Under the pieces are notes generated by a model, which was given only the letters and a program-made list of their open reading frames with translations, did no database searches and was not told the origin of the DNA. Both the position numbers and the translations under genes were made by a program. Below, piece after piece: positions 7,932-16,440 of a stretch of DNA of 64,000 nucleotides; the stretch's first letter is position 1, and each line of letters begins with the position of its first letter. The stretch lies in the NCBI GenBank assembly GCA_030427705.1, contig JAUIBR010000005.1, positions 62,001 through 126,000 on the forward strand, written 5' to 3'. The stretch is from a bacterium (GTDB lineage Bacteria > Myxococcota_A > Bradymonadia > Bradymonadales > Bradymonadaceae).

Positions 7932-7935
7932 AACC

Positions 7936-9168
7936 TCAGAAGAATGCGGACAGTTCCATGAAGAACAGGTTTCCGTAGCTTCCGAACTCGCTGTTCAGGT
8001 CGATAGGGTTGTTGGGGTCTAGTCTGAGCTCGGGGTAATCCCCAATCGCGACGTAGCCGCCAAACCGCAGGTTCACGTCCTGTACGACCTCGTACTGAAT
8101 CAGAGGCGAAATGATGACCGAGGGGTCCAAGATGTTCATCGTGCCGCCCAGAATGAACGTGGCGTACTCCACGGGCATCCAGCTAGCCGCCAAGCCAGCG
8201 TAGTGTTCACCGACGAAGTAGATTTCGCCGCGCGAGAACTCGGCGGAGGTCAGCTTTTCGATGTACTCGCCAGAGTCGCTCGTCCCATAGCCGTTGTAGT
8301 GATACTCGCCGGACAGGGTGAATTCGGAGCGGATATAGTCGGTGCCGATGGTGAAGCGAGGCTTTTTGATTTCTTCGTCGTCCAGGTCGAACGCCGCGGC
8401 GACTTCGGAGTACGGACGGAAGTAGTCCAGGTCCATCGCGAACCCCATGATGGCCCAGACGCGTCGGTACGACTTGGCGATCGCTACATACTGGTCACTG
8501 GAATCGAGTGTCCAAGCCCAGCGCCCACCAAACGACAACATATCCCAAGACCCGCGGTCGGCCACAATGAGGTCCATCTCGAGGCCCTCCATCGGGTACG
8601 AGATGTGGCGCACCGCATCGATGCCTCGCTTCTGTGAGGTATCGAGCTCAAACGGGCTGAACTGCGACCAAATGTCGGCAATGACAAACATCGACGAGAC
8701 GCCCCAGGTGATGGCCTGTCGTCCAACCGTAAAGTCTCCGACAGGCGAAAACACCGTGACGGCAAGTCGGTCCAAGTCGTGTTCGAACAACAAGCCATCC
8801 TTTTCGATAATGATGGTCTTCATATCGAACGTGCGCGGGGGGACGACGGTTGCACCAAGTCCGACCTGCCCTGCCCCAAGGCTTGCATCGGTGAGGTTCC
8901 AGTACAGCCGGTTGTGGACCTCAAACGAGACGTGTTCACCGACGGACCCTTTCCACTCCAACCGAAACACGGAGCTGTTCAAACCGTTGAACTCGTCGAC
9001 CTGTCCAAGGGTGTCGTACGGCACCTGCGACACCCCCATCAGGCCGCTTGCATAGCCCCCCAGATTGAGCGCGAAACTGTCGGAATCGGCGATGTCGAAT
9101 GCGGCATGTGCGCTCGACGTCCAACTCAACAACCCAGCCAACACGGATAGAGCGACGAAGCGTTTCAC
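7936..9168 (-). CDS. Outer-membrane beta-barrel protein of the Lol-like unit
   Basis: A 410-residue exported protein with a signal peptide ending SSAHA. It has many alternating hydrophobic/polar strands rich in Tyr, Gly and Phe and ends in the C-terminal Phe typical of outer-membrane barrels. I see no named family with confidence; size and strand pattern are like porin-type or DUF1302-like proteins. Its ATG overlaps the stop of the ATPase gene (ATGA), and the whole six-gene unit is coupled. It is therefore likely the outer-membrane end of a machine whose inner-membrane part is the Lol-like ABC complex and whose periplasmic part is the LolA-like protein. The transported substrate cannot be read from sequence. 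Confidence 0.8.
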   Translation of the reverse strand: MKRFVALSVLAGLLSWTSSAHAAFDIADSDSFALNLGGYASGLMGVSQVPYDTLGQVDEFNGLNSSVFRLEWKGSVGEHVSFEVHNRLYWNLTDASLGAGQVGLGATVVPPRTFDMKTIIIEKDGLLFEHDLDRLAVTVFSPVGDFTVGRQAITWGVSSMFVIADIWSQFSPFELDTSQKRGIDAVRHISYPMEGLEMDLIVADRGSWDMLSFGGRWAWTLDSSDQYVAIAKSYRRVWAIMGFAMDLDYFRPYSEVAAAFDLDDEEIKKPRFTIGTDYIRSEFTLSGEYHYNGYGTSDSGEYIEKLTSAEFSRGEIYFVGEHYAGLAASWMPVEYATFILGGTMNILDPSVIISPLIQYEVVQDVNLRFGGYVAIGDYPELRLDPNNPIDLNSEFGSYGNLFFMELSAFF

Positions 9169-9872
9169 TCTTCTTCCTCATCGTTCTTGTGTTCATCAGC
9201 GACGATCTTGCCGCTGTCCAAGCGGACGATGCGGCGAGCGTGGTCCATGACCATTTGGTCGTGTGATGCGAAGAGGAAGGTTACGCCTTGCTCCCGATTT
9301 AGCTCTAGCATGAGGTCTAAGAGCGCTTTGCTAGATTCGGAATCCAAGTTTGCAGTCGGCTCGTCGGCGAGCACGATGGAAGGATTGCTTGCGATGGCAC
9401 GCACCACCGCGACACGCTGTTGCTGCCCGCCTGAGAGCTGATGTGGCTTGCGGTGCATATTGTCGCCCAAGCCCACCCGACGCATGAGCGGTTCCACGAT
9501 CTCTTTGCGTTTCGCCGCCGGCACGCCTTGCAGCATCAGAACGAACTCTGCGTTTTCGTACGCCGTGAGCACCGGTAGCAGGTTGTATGCTTGGAACACG
9601 AATCCGATGTGGTCCAAGCGGAACTTTGCACCTTCTGTGCGCTGCATCGAAGTGACGTCTCGCCCATCGACTTGGATGGTCCCTGCCGTGGCTTCGTCGA
9701 TGCAGCCGATGAGGTTTAGAAGCGTTGTCTTTCCTGACCCTGATGGACCGGCGAGCACCGAGAATTCGCCCGACTCGACCTTCAGATCTGCGCCTCTGAG
9801 CGCGTGGACTTCGACTTCCCCTTGTACGAACGTCCGCCTGGCGCCGGTCACATTTATGATTGTCTCTGCCAT
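9165..9872 (-). CDS. ABC transporter ATPase, LolD/MacB type
   Basis: Cytoplasmic ATPase of 235 residues. The start at ATG 9872, 8 nt after the upstream permease stop, gives the normal length; a longer frame reaches 9992 but runs into the permease. Walker A is GPSGSGKTT (residues 42-50), followed by the Q-loop region GFVFQAYNLLPVLTA, the signature LSGGQQQR, Walker B IVLADEPT, and a late SHD with the switch His. These are standard for the LolD/MacB/FtsE group. With the two permeases it should form an ATPase that drives periplasmic mechanical work rather than classical import. The C-terminus is unusually acidic (NDEEEE). Confidence 0.92.
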   Translation of the reverse strand: MAETIINVTGARRTFVQGEVEVHALRGADLKVESGEFSVLAGPSGSGKTTLLNLIGCIDEATAGTIQVDGRDVTSMQRTEGAKFRLDHIGFVFQAYNLLPVLTAYENAEFVLMLQGVPAAKRKEIVEPLMRRVGLGDNMHRKPHQLSGGQQQRVAVVRAIASNPSIVLADEPTANLDSESSKALLDLMLELNREQGVTFLFASHDQMVMDHARRIVRLDSGKIVADEHKNDEEEE

Positions 9873-9880
9873 TTCGCGTC

Positions 9881-11104
9881 CTATTGGAAGAAGCGCATCG
9901 CCTGCGCCGGAGTTAGTTTTGCGGCCTTGTAGGCCGGATAAATCGTGGCCGACATCGTCAGCACAAACACGCCAACGGTCGCGCCAATCCAACGGCTCAC
10001 GTTGACTTCACTACGCAGCCGCCAATCGCCCATGACGACCCCGCCCATCTCGACGTCGCCGTAGATTGCAGTGAGGTCGATGCCGTAGGCATGGATGTAT
10101 GAGTGGATTCCGAATCCAACCGCGAATCCAATGGTCATGGCGACCAGCGCCATAAGCAGCGATTCGTAGACTAGAAGTGCCGCTACCTGCTTTGGCGTGA
10201 GGCCAATAGCGGACAAAAGCCCGAACTCGCGGATTCGCTCCATCACGATCATCATGAATGTGTTCAGGACGGCGAACACCACGACCAGGAACACCACCAG
10301 GCCATAGATATTGGCGAATGCGGCGTCCATTTCGATGAGGCTGACCATCTCAGGCATCGCCTCGTCCCAGGTCATGATTTCGTACTTGTCACCGAGTGCG
10401 CCCACCAGACGGTCTTTGACGACATGACGTGCATCTCGAGGAGCAACGATACCAATCTGGGTGAGTTGACCCGCCATCGAGATGGACTTCTGAGCCGCAG
10501 GAATCGACGTGTAGGCAGCAATATCATCTAGCTGTCTGGAACCTGTGTGGATGATCCCTGTGACGTGAAAGAGCGCGCGCTCCATATCGCCATCTGGATT
10601 TGTGGCCGTCAGCACCACACGGTCCCCGATTTTGACGTTGAGCTCGTGCGCCGCGCCGCTACCCAGCACAAGCGGGTCTTCTTCGTCGCCGGTCAGAAAC
10701 GTTCCTTCCTTGAGGTACTGACCGGCGTTCTGCACGAGTTTCTCTTCTTCCGGATCGACGCCCTGAATCAGCGTCGCGACGTTTCCGGAAGACGTGCTCA
10801 GCAGGCCGTTGATAAGCACCCGACGAGCAGACCCTTCGACGCCAGCGGTCGATTTGACCGCAGCCAGTGCTGGGTTCGGGTCGGTCATCACAATATCGTT
10901 CATGCGCGAGTCCCAGTAGCCAGGCGCATGAATCAAAACCGAGCCTCCAGCGGAATCCGCAGCGGCGTCTTCCATTTTGGTATAGGACGAATCCGAGATA
11001 CCCATCGTGACCAAGAATAGCGCGTAGCTGAACGCGATAGCGCTAATCGACACGATCGACCGAGTGCTGTTTCTCCAGAGATTTCTCCAAGCAACTGCAA
11101 ACAT
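9881..11104 (-). CDS. LolC/E-like ABC permease (FtsX family), second copy
   Basis: A 407-residue inner-membrane protein with one N-terminal membrane segment, a large periplasmic domain (about 45-270) and three C-terminal membrane segments (one is FANIYGLVVFLVVVFAVLNTF), the MacB/FtsX/LolC topology. The conserved ERIREFGLLSAIGLTPKQV coupling-helix motif faces the ATPase. Start ATG 11104 shares one base with the upstream stop (TGATG) and has GGGAGGA upstream, so translation is coupled. It differs clearly from its partner at 11104-12351, suggesting a LolC/LolE-like heterodimer. The longer frame to 11173 would extend into the neighbour and is not preferred. Confidence 0.9.
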   Translation of the reverse strand: MFAVAWRNLWRNSTRSIVSISAIAFSYALFLVTMGISDSSYTKMEDAAADSAGGSVLIHAPGYWDSRMNDIVMTDPNPALAAVKSTAGVEGSARRVLINGLLSTSSGNVATLIQGVDPEEEKLVQNAGQYLKEGTFLTGDEEDPLVLGSGAAHELNVKIGDRVVLTATNPDGDMERALFHVTGIIHTGSRQLDDIAAYTSIPAAQKSISMAGQLTQIGIVAPRDARHVVKDRLVGALGDKYEIMTWDEAMPEMVSLIEMDAAFANIYGLVVFLVVVFAVLNTFMMIVMERIREFGLLSAIGLTPKQVAALLVYESLLMALVAMTIGFAVGFGIHSYIHAYGIDLTAIYGDVEMGGVVMGDWRLRSEVNVSRWIGATVGVFVLTMSATIYPAYKAAKLTPAQAMRFFQ

Positions 11105-12351
11105 CACGTCCTCCCTGAAATGGCTGAAGTGATGTCCAACCGAGCTGCCTTCCAAGCCGGCCAGATGCCGCAAAGCAGTGCGACGGGAACGATGTATGCG
11201 AGGGGTTTCAGCAGGACCTTAGCGTTGATTACGAACGTGAGAGAGTTCATGTCCACGCCCATCATCCCGACCGATTCTCCACCGGTCCAAGCGGTGAGAT
11301 CGAGTCCGTTCACCACGAAGTAGTAGCTGAACAAGCCTCCGAAAATGACGCCGGCAATCCCGCCGACGAGCGTCACCAGGACGCTCTCGAGGACCACGCT
11401 AAAGAACAGCTGGTAGGGTGTGACGCCGATGGCTCGGATGACACCAAATTCGCGAGAGCGCTCAAGCGCGCTCATGCGTTGGGCGTTGAACAACCCAAAT
11501 GCGACGATAAGGTAGACCAGACCGAACATCACGATGTCCGTTTGGTCCATGAGCTTCACCATGTCCGCCAATTCAGGGACGAGTTTCTGCCAAGGTCGGA
11601 CGACCAGGTCTTCTTGTCGGATGGCCTTCTGCAGGTGTAGCGCAGTCGGTTCGGCCTCTGCGACGTTCTCGATGCGAACGGCTATTTCATTGACCTTGCC
11701 TTCAAGGCCCGCAGCGAATTGTAGGTCCTTGAGACCGATGAAGACGGTCTGTCGGTCGATCTGCGAGTTTCGTGTCTCGACGATTCCGACAATTTTCAAG
11801 AGGTCGTTCCCCAGCGCGCCATCAGCGGCTTCGAAGAACATCACGACCTCATCGTTGACCGATACCTCAAGCTGCTTGGCAAAATTGCTACCGACGACGA
11901 CTTCGCGCGGCGCCGGGTAATCCGGCGGATTCGGGGTGAGCCAGCGACCTTCGATGACGTTGTCGTCGGCGATCGTTGTCGCTGCCTCACGGTCGGGGTC
12001 GATACCCACGATGCGGGCAACGATGGATTTCTTTTCGTGACCTACCAGGCCAAATGCGATGACACGAGGCGCCGTTGCGACGACGCCGGGCTCGCTCTCG
12101 ATGGTTTTCAGAAACGGGTCATCGACATCGAAGGCGAATCGGACCGCAGCCCGGTCGGCAAACTCCTCGCTTTGGATGTTTACCTGACCGAGGCTGACCT
12201 GGGTCGATTGCTTGACCATCTCGGCGACGAAGCCTTCCATGTAAGCCATCGTCCAAACCAACATCGCGACGGCAACTGCAACGCCAGCGACAGTTAGTGT
12301 GGTCCGCCATCGATTTCGGCTGAGGTTTCGCAGGGCCAGCCGGCCAATCAT
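11104..12351 (-). CDS. LolC/E-like ABC permease (FtsX family), first copy
   Basis: A 415-residue inner-membrane permease starting MIGRLALRNLSRNRWRT, with the FtsX/MacB-type N-terminal helix, a large periplasmic domain, and three later membrane helices after the ERSREFGVIRAIGVTP motif. Its ATG overlaps the stop of the LolA-like gene (ATGA). With the next gene it forms the likely two-permease core. In LolCDE the periplasmic domains hand lipoproteins to LolA; the same geometry is expected here because the LolA-like partner is directly upstream. That this unit is an extra, specialised system and not the housekeeping Lol machinery is inferred from its dedicated TetR and barrel. Confidence 0.9.
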   Translation of the reverse strand: MIGRLALRNLSRNRWRTTLTVAGVAVAVAMLVWTMAYMEGFVAEMVKQSTQVSLGQVNIQSEEFADRAAVRFAFDVDDPFLKTIESEPGVVATAPRVIAFGLVGHEKKSIVARIVGIDPDREAATTIADDNVIEGRWLTPNPPDYPAPREVVVGSNFAKQLEVSVNDEVVMFFEAADGALGNDLLKIVGIVETRNSQIDRQTVFIGLKDLQFAAGLEGKVNEIAVRIENVAEAEPTALHLQKAIRQEDLVVRPWQKLVPELADMVKLMDQTDIVMFGLVYLIVAFGLFNAQRMSALERSREFGVIRAIGVTPYQLFFSVVLESVLVTLVGGIAGVIFGGLFSYYFVVNGLDLTAWTGGESVGMMGVDMNSLTFVINAKVLLKPLAYIVPVALLCGIWPAWKAARLDITSAISGRT

Positions 12352-13139
12352 TTCTTAGCCGCCCGGCGAAGCCCCTTCTTGGTGAAGAGGTCGCTCTTGA
12401 TCTTGTGGTTGAACTTGATTTCTTCGTAACGCATCTCGGTCTTCTCGTCTGGTTTATCCATTGGAACCAGGGTCATGACCTTGGGCATCAGACGGTCGCC
12501 AATCTTCTGAACATCCGTGAATGTCATGCGTCGCATCAGCTTTCCGCGGTCGAAATAGTCGGCGCGCGCGGGAATCCAGGTGTCAGCGTCGAGGTAGTAC
12601 TCGACCTTCGTGTAGACGACCGGAGCCTTTGGACGAGGCGTCATCGTTGCCAGGAGATACGTCTTGGCGCCCTCCGTCTTCCAACTGAGCTTGGTCTCGT
12701 AGTCGTCCTCGTACTTTGACTCACGCACCAGGTCGTCATTGGTGAAGTGGCTTCCCATCCAGGCATCAGAGAGAAGGCCAGATGGAACCCGAATCATTCG
12801 GTCGGCCCGCGGAGCGTAGTTCCATAAGCCTTCCTTAGTCTTAAGCGTCGCAGTTCCGGCTTCACGTCGGGGTTTTCGAATGACAAACAACGCGTCGTCT
12901 TTCCCTCGTGACCATTGTTCGATCGTCAACTTGCGAGTGCCCCGGTCGTTGACGATGGTCATCGTGACGGTGCCCTCCGACGTGTCGGCGCGATAGAGGT
13001 CGTCCAGCTTTGCGGTGACCTCTTTGACGGATGGGAGCTTTCGCTCCTGTTTTGCTGGCTCGGGGTTTGGTTTTTCCTGCGCAACCGCAGGCATCCCCAC
13101 CAAAGCCGCCAGCAAGAATGCTGATACCTTGATCTTCAT
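12348..13139 (-). CDS. LolA-like periplasmic outer-membrane lipoprotein-sorting protein
   Basis: A 263-residue periplasmic protein. Start ATG 13139 has AGGGAGGA upstream, overlaps the TetR stop (ATGA), and gives a signal peptide ending PAVAQ. The mature part has the pattern of COG2834-type outer-membrane lipoprotein-sorting proteins: DDLYRADTSEGTVTMTI, a TATLKTKEGLWNYAPRADR stretch, the VPSGLLSDAWMGSHFTNDD motif and later strands with PARADYFDRGKLMRR. These proteins share the LolA/LolB half-barrel that carries lipids or lipoproteins. It should shuttle cargo between the two permeases and the barrel at 7936. It is longer than E. coli LolA (about 200 residues), as is common for this subgroup. 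Confidence 0.85.
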   Translation of the reverse strand: MKIKVSAFLLAALVGMPAVAQEKPNPEPAKQERKLPSVKEVTAKLDDLYRADTSEGTVTMTIVNDRGTRKLTIEQWSRGKDDALFVIRKPRREAGTATLKTKEGLWNYAPRADRMIRVPSGLLSDAWMGSHFTNDDLVRESKYEDDYETKLSWKTEGAKTYLLATMTPRPKAPVVYTKVEYYLDADTWIPARADYFDRGKLMRRMTFTDVQKIGDRLMPKVMTLVPMDKPDEKTEMRYEEIKFNHKIKSDLFTKKGLRRAAKK

Positions 13140-13765
13140 ATATCCTCCCTTTTCTCTAAAATCCGTCGGAACAGATCGACGAGATTGGCGCTCCACGCCT
13201 CGATCTCCTCGTCACTGTCGAGCGCTTGGTTTTCGAGCGTCCATCGATCCAAGACCAGGTCGACGGCAATCATCAGCTCAACCAAAAGCTCGGTAGGTAG
13301 GTCATCACGCACTTCCCCAAGGCGTTGACCACGTTCGATGAATTTGACGCTCAGGTTGCGACCAATCTCCATCGTCTTTTCAAATACAATCGAGCCTTCA
13401 TGACGGCGCGTAAACTCAAGCACCGCGCGCATCATCCCTTTGGCGTAGGGAATCTTTCGCATCAGTTTGAATGAGTTGACCGCGTACGCCTCAATATCAC
13501 CCCAGAAATCGCCGGATTCGCCCAGCGCCTCGATAACGTCTTCTTTGTTGAAGACCTGCATGAGGTGGTCGACCACCGTCATGAATAGGTCCTGCTTGTC
13601 ATCGAAGTAGTAGTAGGTCGCGCCCTTGGAGATTCCTGCGCGTTTAATGATCTGGTTCAGTGATGCGTTCTCGAACCCAAACTTCGAAAACTCCTCGCCC
13701 GCCGCCTCCAAGATGGATTCACGGCGATTCTTGTCGAGCTTTAGAAAGCGTGGGCGGGGCGACAT
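13136..13765 (-). CDS. TetR-family repressor of the Lol-like unit
   Basis: A 209-residue TetR-type regulator. The N-terminal helix-turn-helix spans about residues 16-60 and includes ILEAAGEEFSKFGFENAS and the recognition segment ISKGATYYYFDDKQDLF. The C-terminal helical domain would bind an unknown ligand. It is the first gene of the operon and overlaps the LolA-like gene by 4 nt. A perfect 18-bp palindrome 55 bp upstream of the start, at the edge of a promoter -10, is the probable operator, so the unit is likely auto-repressed and induced by a small amphipathic molecule. The nature of the ligand is inference. Confidence 0.93.
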   Translation of the reverse strand: MSPRPRFLKLDKNRRESILEAAGEEFSKFGFENASLNQIIKRAGISKGATYYYFDDKQDLFMTVVDHLMQVFNKEDVIEALGESGDFWGDIEAYAVNSFKLMRKIPYAKGMMRAVLEFTRRHEGSIVFEKTMEIGRNLSVKFIERGQRLGEVRDDLPTELLVELMIAVDLVLDRWTLENQALDSDEEIEAWSANLVDLFRRILEKREDI

Positions 13766-13820
13766 TGTAGGTTCCTATTACTTGCGTGCTAACGTTAGAC
13801 CGAACCGTTCGACCATCAAG

Positions 13821-13838
13821 TTAGACCAGCTGGTCTAA
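13821..13838. promoter_or_regulatory. TetR operator palindrome
   Basis: TTAGACCAGCTGGTCTAA is a perfect 18-bp palindrome that touches the -10 of the minus-strand promoter and covers the likely start point. A further half-site TTAGACC lies at 13795-13801, and a CTAACGTTAG palindrome at 13789-13798. Confidence 0.75.
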
Positions 13839-13867
13839 TATATGATTCAAAGATTTATTCGGGTCAA
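13837..13867 (-). promoter_or_regulatory. Promoter for the TetR/Lol-like operon
   Basis: On the minus strand TTGACC (13867-13862) is followed by CATATA at 17 nt or TATATT at 19 nt (13844-13837). The -10 abuts the palindromic operator, a classical repression layout. Confidence 0.55.
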
Positions 13868-13904
13868 TAGATTTTGTTCTTTGCCCAAACAAAAAGGGCG
13901 CGGG

Positions 13905-13933
13905 TTGACACCAACCGGCTTCGTGAATAGGTT
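13905..13933 (+). promoter_or_regulatory. Sigma70-type promoter for ffh
   Basis: TTGACA (13905-13910), a 17-nt spacer and TAGGTT (13928-13933). The leader to ffh is about 115 nt. It shows no signal recognition particle RNA consensus and no other clear element. Confidence 0.6.
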
Positions 13934-14053
13934 GTGCGCGGCCTGACGACATGAGTTTGAGCGCCCCTCCACCGCTCACTCACCTACGCTCTCTTTCGAA
14001 AAAACAACAGTTTTGATGCACCGTTGTGTGTTTTGCGCTCTAGGAGTTAGCCG

Positions 14054-15685
14054 ATGGCTATGTTTGATGTTGTTGCGAAAGGCTTTCGTGACGTCCGAAA
14101 CCGGCTCGAAGGAAAGGTCGAGCTTACCGAAGAAAATATTGATGATGCCCTGAAAGACATCCGCATGAGCATGCTCGAAGCGGATGTGAACTTCCGGATC
14201 GCGAAGAACTTCGTGACGCGCGTCAAAGAGAAAGCGCTGGGCGAGATCGTTAAAACGACCGCAAAGGGCGAGGACGGCAAGGTCAAGGTTAGCGCCGGCG
14301 ACCACTTCATTCGCATCTGCCACGACGAGCTCGAAGGCCTCATGGGCCCCGTCGACACCAATATCGTTTTTGGCAACCCACGCGTCGGACCGACCAAGAT
14401 CATGATGGTCGGACTTCAGGGTGCAGGTAAGACGACCACGACCGCAAAGCTGGCCAATCTGCTCATCAACGAGCACGACAAGAAGCCACTGCTGGTGGGT
14501 GCCGACGTCTACCGTCCTGCTGCTATCGAACAGCTACGTGTCCTCGGTAACCAAATCGGAATTCCCGTTCACGCTGTCGAGGGTGGCGACCCGATTCAGG
14601 TTTGCAAGGACGCCCTGAAGATCGCCCAAGATACAGGACGTGATGTCGTCCTGTTCGATACCGCCGGACGTCTGGCCGTCGACGACGTCTTGATGGACGA
14701 GCTCGAGCAGATCGTCGACTCCACCAAGCCTGAGAACATCTTCCTGGTCGTCGACGCCATGATTGGTCAGGACGCTGTGAACACGGCAAACGAGTTCAAC
14801 CAGCGTCTGGAGATCGACGGCTTCATCATGACGAAGCTTGACGGTGACGCACGCGGTGGTGCTGCCCTTTCCATCAAGGAAGTCACGGGCAAACCCATCA
14901 AGTTTGTGGGTGTCGGCGAGAAGATCGAAGACCTCGAGGCATTCCGGCCAGAAGGCTTCGCGAACCGAATCTTAGGATTTGGCGACGTCATGGGCTTGAT
15001 GAACAAGTTCGAGAAGTCGCTCACTGAAGAAGAAGCAGCGAAGGCCGAGAAAGACGCCATGCGCATGCTTTCTGGCGAGTTCAACTTCAACGATTTCTAC
15101 AACCAGCTCCAGCAGATGTCGAAGCTTGGTTCCATGAGCGAGCTCATGGAGATGATGCCGTTCTTTGGCGGAGGCATGCCAGCCGACGTTCAGATCGACG
15201 ACAAAGAACTCGTCAGAATTCGCGCAATCATCCAATCGATGACCGAGAAAGAGCGCACGCAGCCAGAGCTTCTGACCCGTCAGCCCAATCGTCTGCGTCG
15301 TATCGCGAGCGGTTCTGGGATGGAGCTCGAGAAGGTCGAGGCCGTTCTGCAGCAGTTCAACACGATGCGTGCGGTGATGCAGCAGTTCTCCAATATGGGC
15401 GGCGGCTTCTTGGATAAGATTCCGGGATTTGGCCAGCTCAACAAGATGCGTCAGATGAAGGACATGGACATTGGGTCGCTGCTTGGCGACCTGATGGGCG
15501 GCGCTGAAGGTGGAATGGGCGGTGGAATCCCGGGGCTCGGCGGTATGCAGCTGCCGCCTGGTTACGTCCCTCCCGGTGGTAAGCGACAAGCGTCAAGCAA
15601 GGGCACGAAGTCGCGCTCGATGTCGCGCTCCAAAAAGAAGCGCAAGCGCAAAGCATCCCGCAAGGCACGGCGACCTAAGAAATGA
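14054..15685 (+). CDS. ffh: Signal recognition particle protein Ffh with long basic tail
   Basis: SRP GTPase that binds signal peptides and SRP RNA and delivers nascent membrane proteins to FtsY. Domains in order are the N helical bundle (1-90), the G domain with P-loop GLQGAGKTTTTAKL (from residue 120), FDTAGR and TKLDGDARGG, then the Met-rich M domain (about 330-450) with the RIASGSGM motif. The protein is 543 residues, longer than the usual 450 or so. The extra part is a Gly/Met/Pro-rich linker (GGIPGLGGMQLPPGYVPPGG) and a tail dominated by Lys, Arg and Ser. Its stop overlaps the next start (ATGA), coupling it to a membrane protein. Confidence 0.97.
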   Translation: MAMFDVVAKGFRDVRNRLEGKVELTEENIDDALKDIRMSMLEADVNFRIAKNFVTRVKEKALGEIVKTTAKGEDGKVKVSAGDHFIRICHDELEGLMGPVDTNIVFGNPRVGPTKIMMVGLQGAGKTTTTAKLANLLINEHDKKPLLVGADVYRPAAIEQLRVLGNQIGIPVHAVEGGDPIQVCKDALKIAQDTGRDVVLFDTAGRLAVDDVLMDELEQIVDSTKPENIFLVVDAMIGQDAVNTANEFNQRLEIDGFIMTKLDGDARGGAALSIKEVTGKPIKFVGVGEKIEDLEAFRPEGFANRILGFGDVMGLMNKFEKSLTEEEAAKAEKDAMRMLSGEFNFNDFYNQLQQMSKLGSMSELMEMMPFFGGGMPADVQIDDKELVRIRAIIQSMTEKERTQPELLTRQPNRLRRIASGSGMELEKVEAVLQQFNTMRAVMQQFSNMGGGFLDKIPGFGQLNKMRQMKDMDIGSLLGDLMGGAEGGMGGGIPGLGGMQLPPGYVPPGGKRQASSKGTKSRSMSRSKKKRKRKASRKARRPKK

Positions 15686-16440
15686 GCGCAGCCGCGGCGC
15701 CGGTAGAGCGCACCTGTGAAAACCACCCTAACTATCCCGCGATCGCTGTCTGTTCGTTGTGCGGCCGGGATATCTGTGGCCAGTGTCACTCAACGACACT
15801 CACAGGGTATGCGGTCTGCCTGAACTGCCCGGTTGCCGAGCAACTTGCGCCAAAGACCACCTGGGAGAAGGCGCAAGGACTCGGTCACGCCTATGCTTTC
15901 TTCCACACCTGCGTCGCGGTCCTATCCAATCCCCGCACGTTCTTTTCGTTCATCTTGCCCAAGGGTGACTGGGTCAAACCGACCATCCTTGGGCTCATCT
16001 GCACGATTTTCGGAAGCCTGATTGGATTAGCTTACCAGGTCGCGTTCATGACGCAGTTCGGCGAGATTGTGACCGAGCTCGCTACACAGCTAAGCATGAG
16101 CAGGACCAACGCTACGTTGATGCTGTTCATGTCTGTGCCGTGGTCGTCGATGTTCATTTACATCGCGCACCTGGGCATCCTCGGGTTGAGTCTGCAATTC
16201 TCGGGGGTCGAGAAGTTCGATTGGTCGGTCGTCGCACGCATCGTCGGCTACTCGAATGCCGCGCACCTGTTCATGATCATTCCACCGGTCATGGAAATCC
16301 CAGTGGGGCATTTCTTCTCGATTGTGTGGTTGTTCAACCTGGAAATCACCGGCGTGCAGCAGTTCTTCAAACTCACGTTTGGCAGAACGATGTTGGCAGT
16401 CATCCCAGGATTCTTAGTGATGGCGTTGTTCGGAACCTAG
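15682..16440 (+). CDS. B-box-type zinc finger plus Yip1-like membrane protein
   Basis: A 252-residue protein beginning with a small zinc-binding module: Cys and His at CENHPNYPAIAVCSLCGRD, CGQCHS and VCLNC, as in B-box fingers. A Yip1-type membrane domain of four or five helices follows (from about residue 80), including PTILGLICTIFGSLIGLAYQ and MLAVIPGFLVMALF. This architecture occurs in deltaproteobacteria and its role is unknown. It overlaps ffh by 4 nt, so the two are co-translated; a link to membrane insertion is only a guess. Its TAG stop shares bases with the stop of the convergent RND gene (CTAG). Confidence 0.85.
   Translation: MSAAAAPVERTCENHPNYPAIAVCSLCGRDICGQCHSTTLTGYAVCLNCPVAEQLAPKTTWEKAQGLGHAYAFFHTCVAVLSNPRTFFSFILPKGDWVKPTILGLICTIFGSLIGLAYQVAFMTQFGEIVTELATQLSMSRTNATLMLFMSVPWSSMFIYIAHLGILGLSLQFSGVEKFDWSVVARIVGYSNAAHLFMIIPPVMEIPVGHFFSIVWLFNLEITGVQQFFKLTFGRTMLAVIPGFLVMALFGT

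Noticed and set aside
13934-14053. Possible signal recognition particle RNA in the ffh leader
   Set aside because: No conserved GGAAGGAAGCA-like core or long stem was seen.
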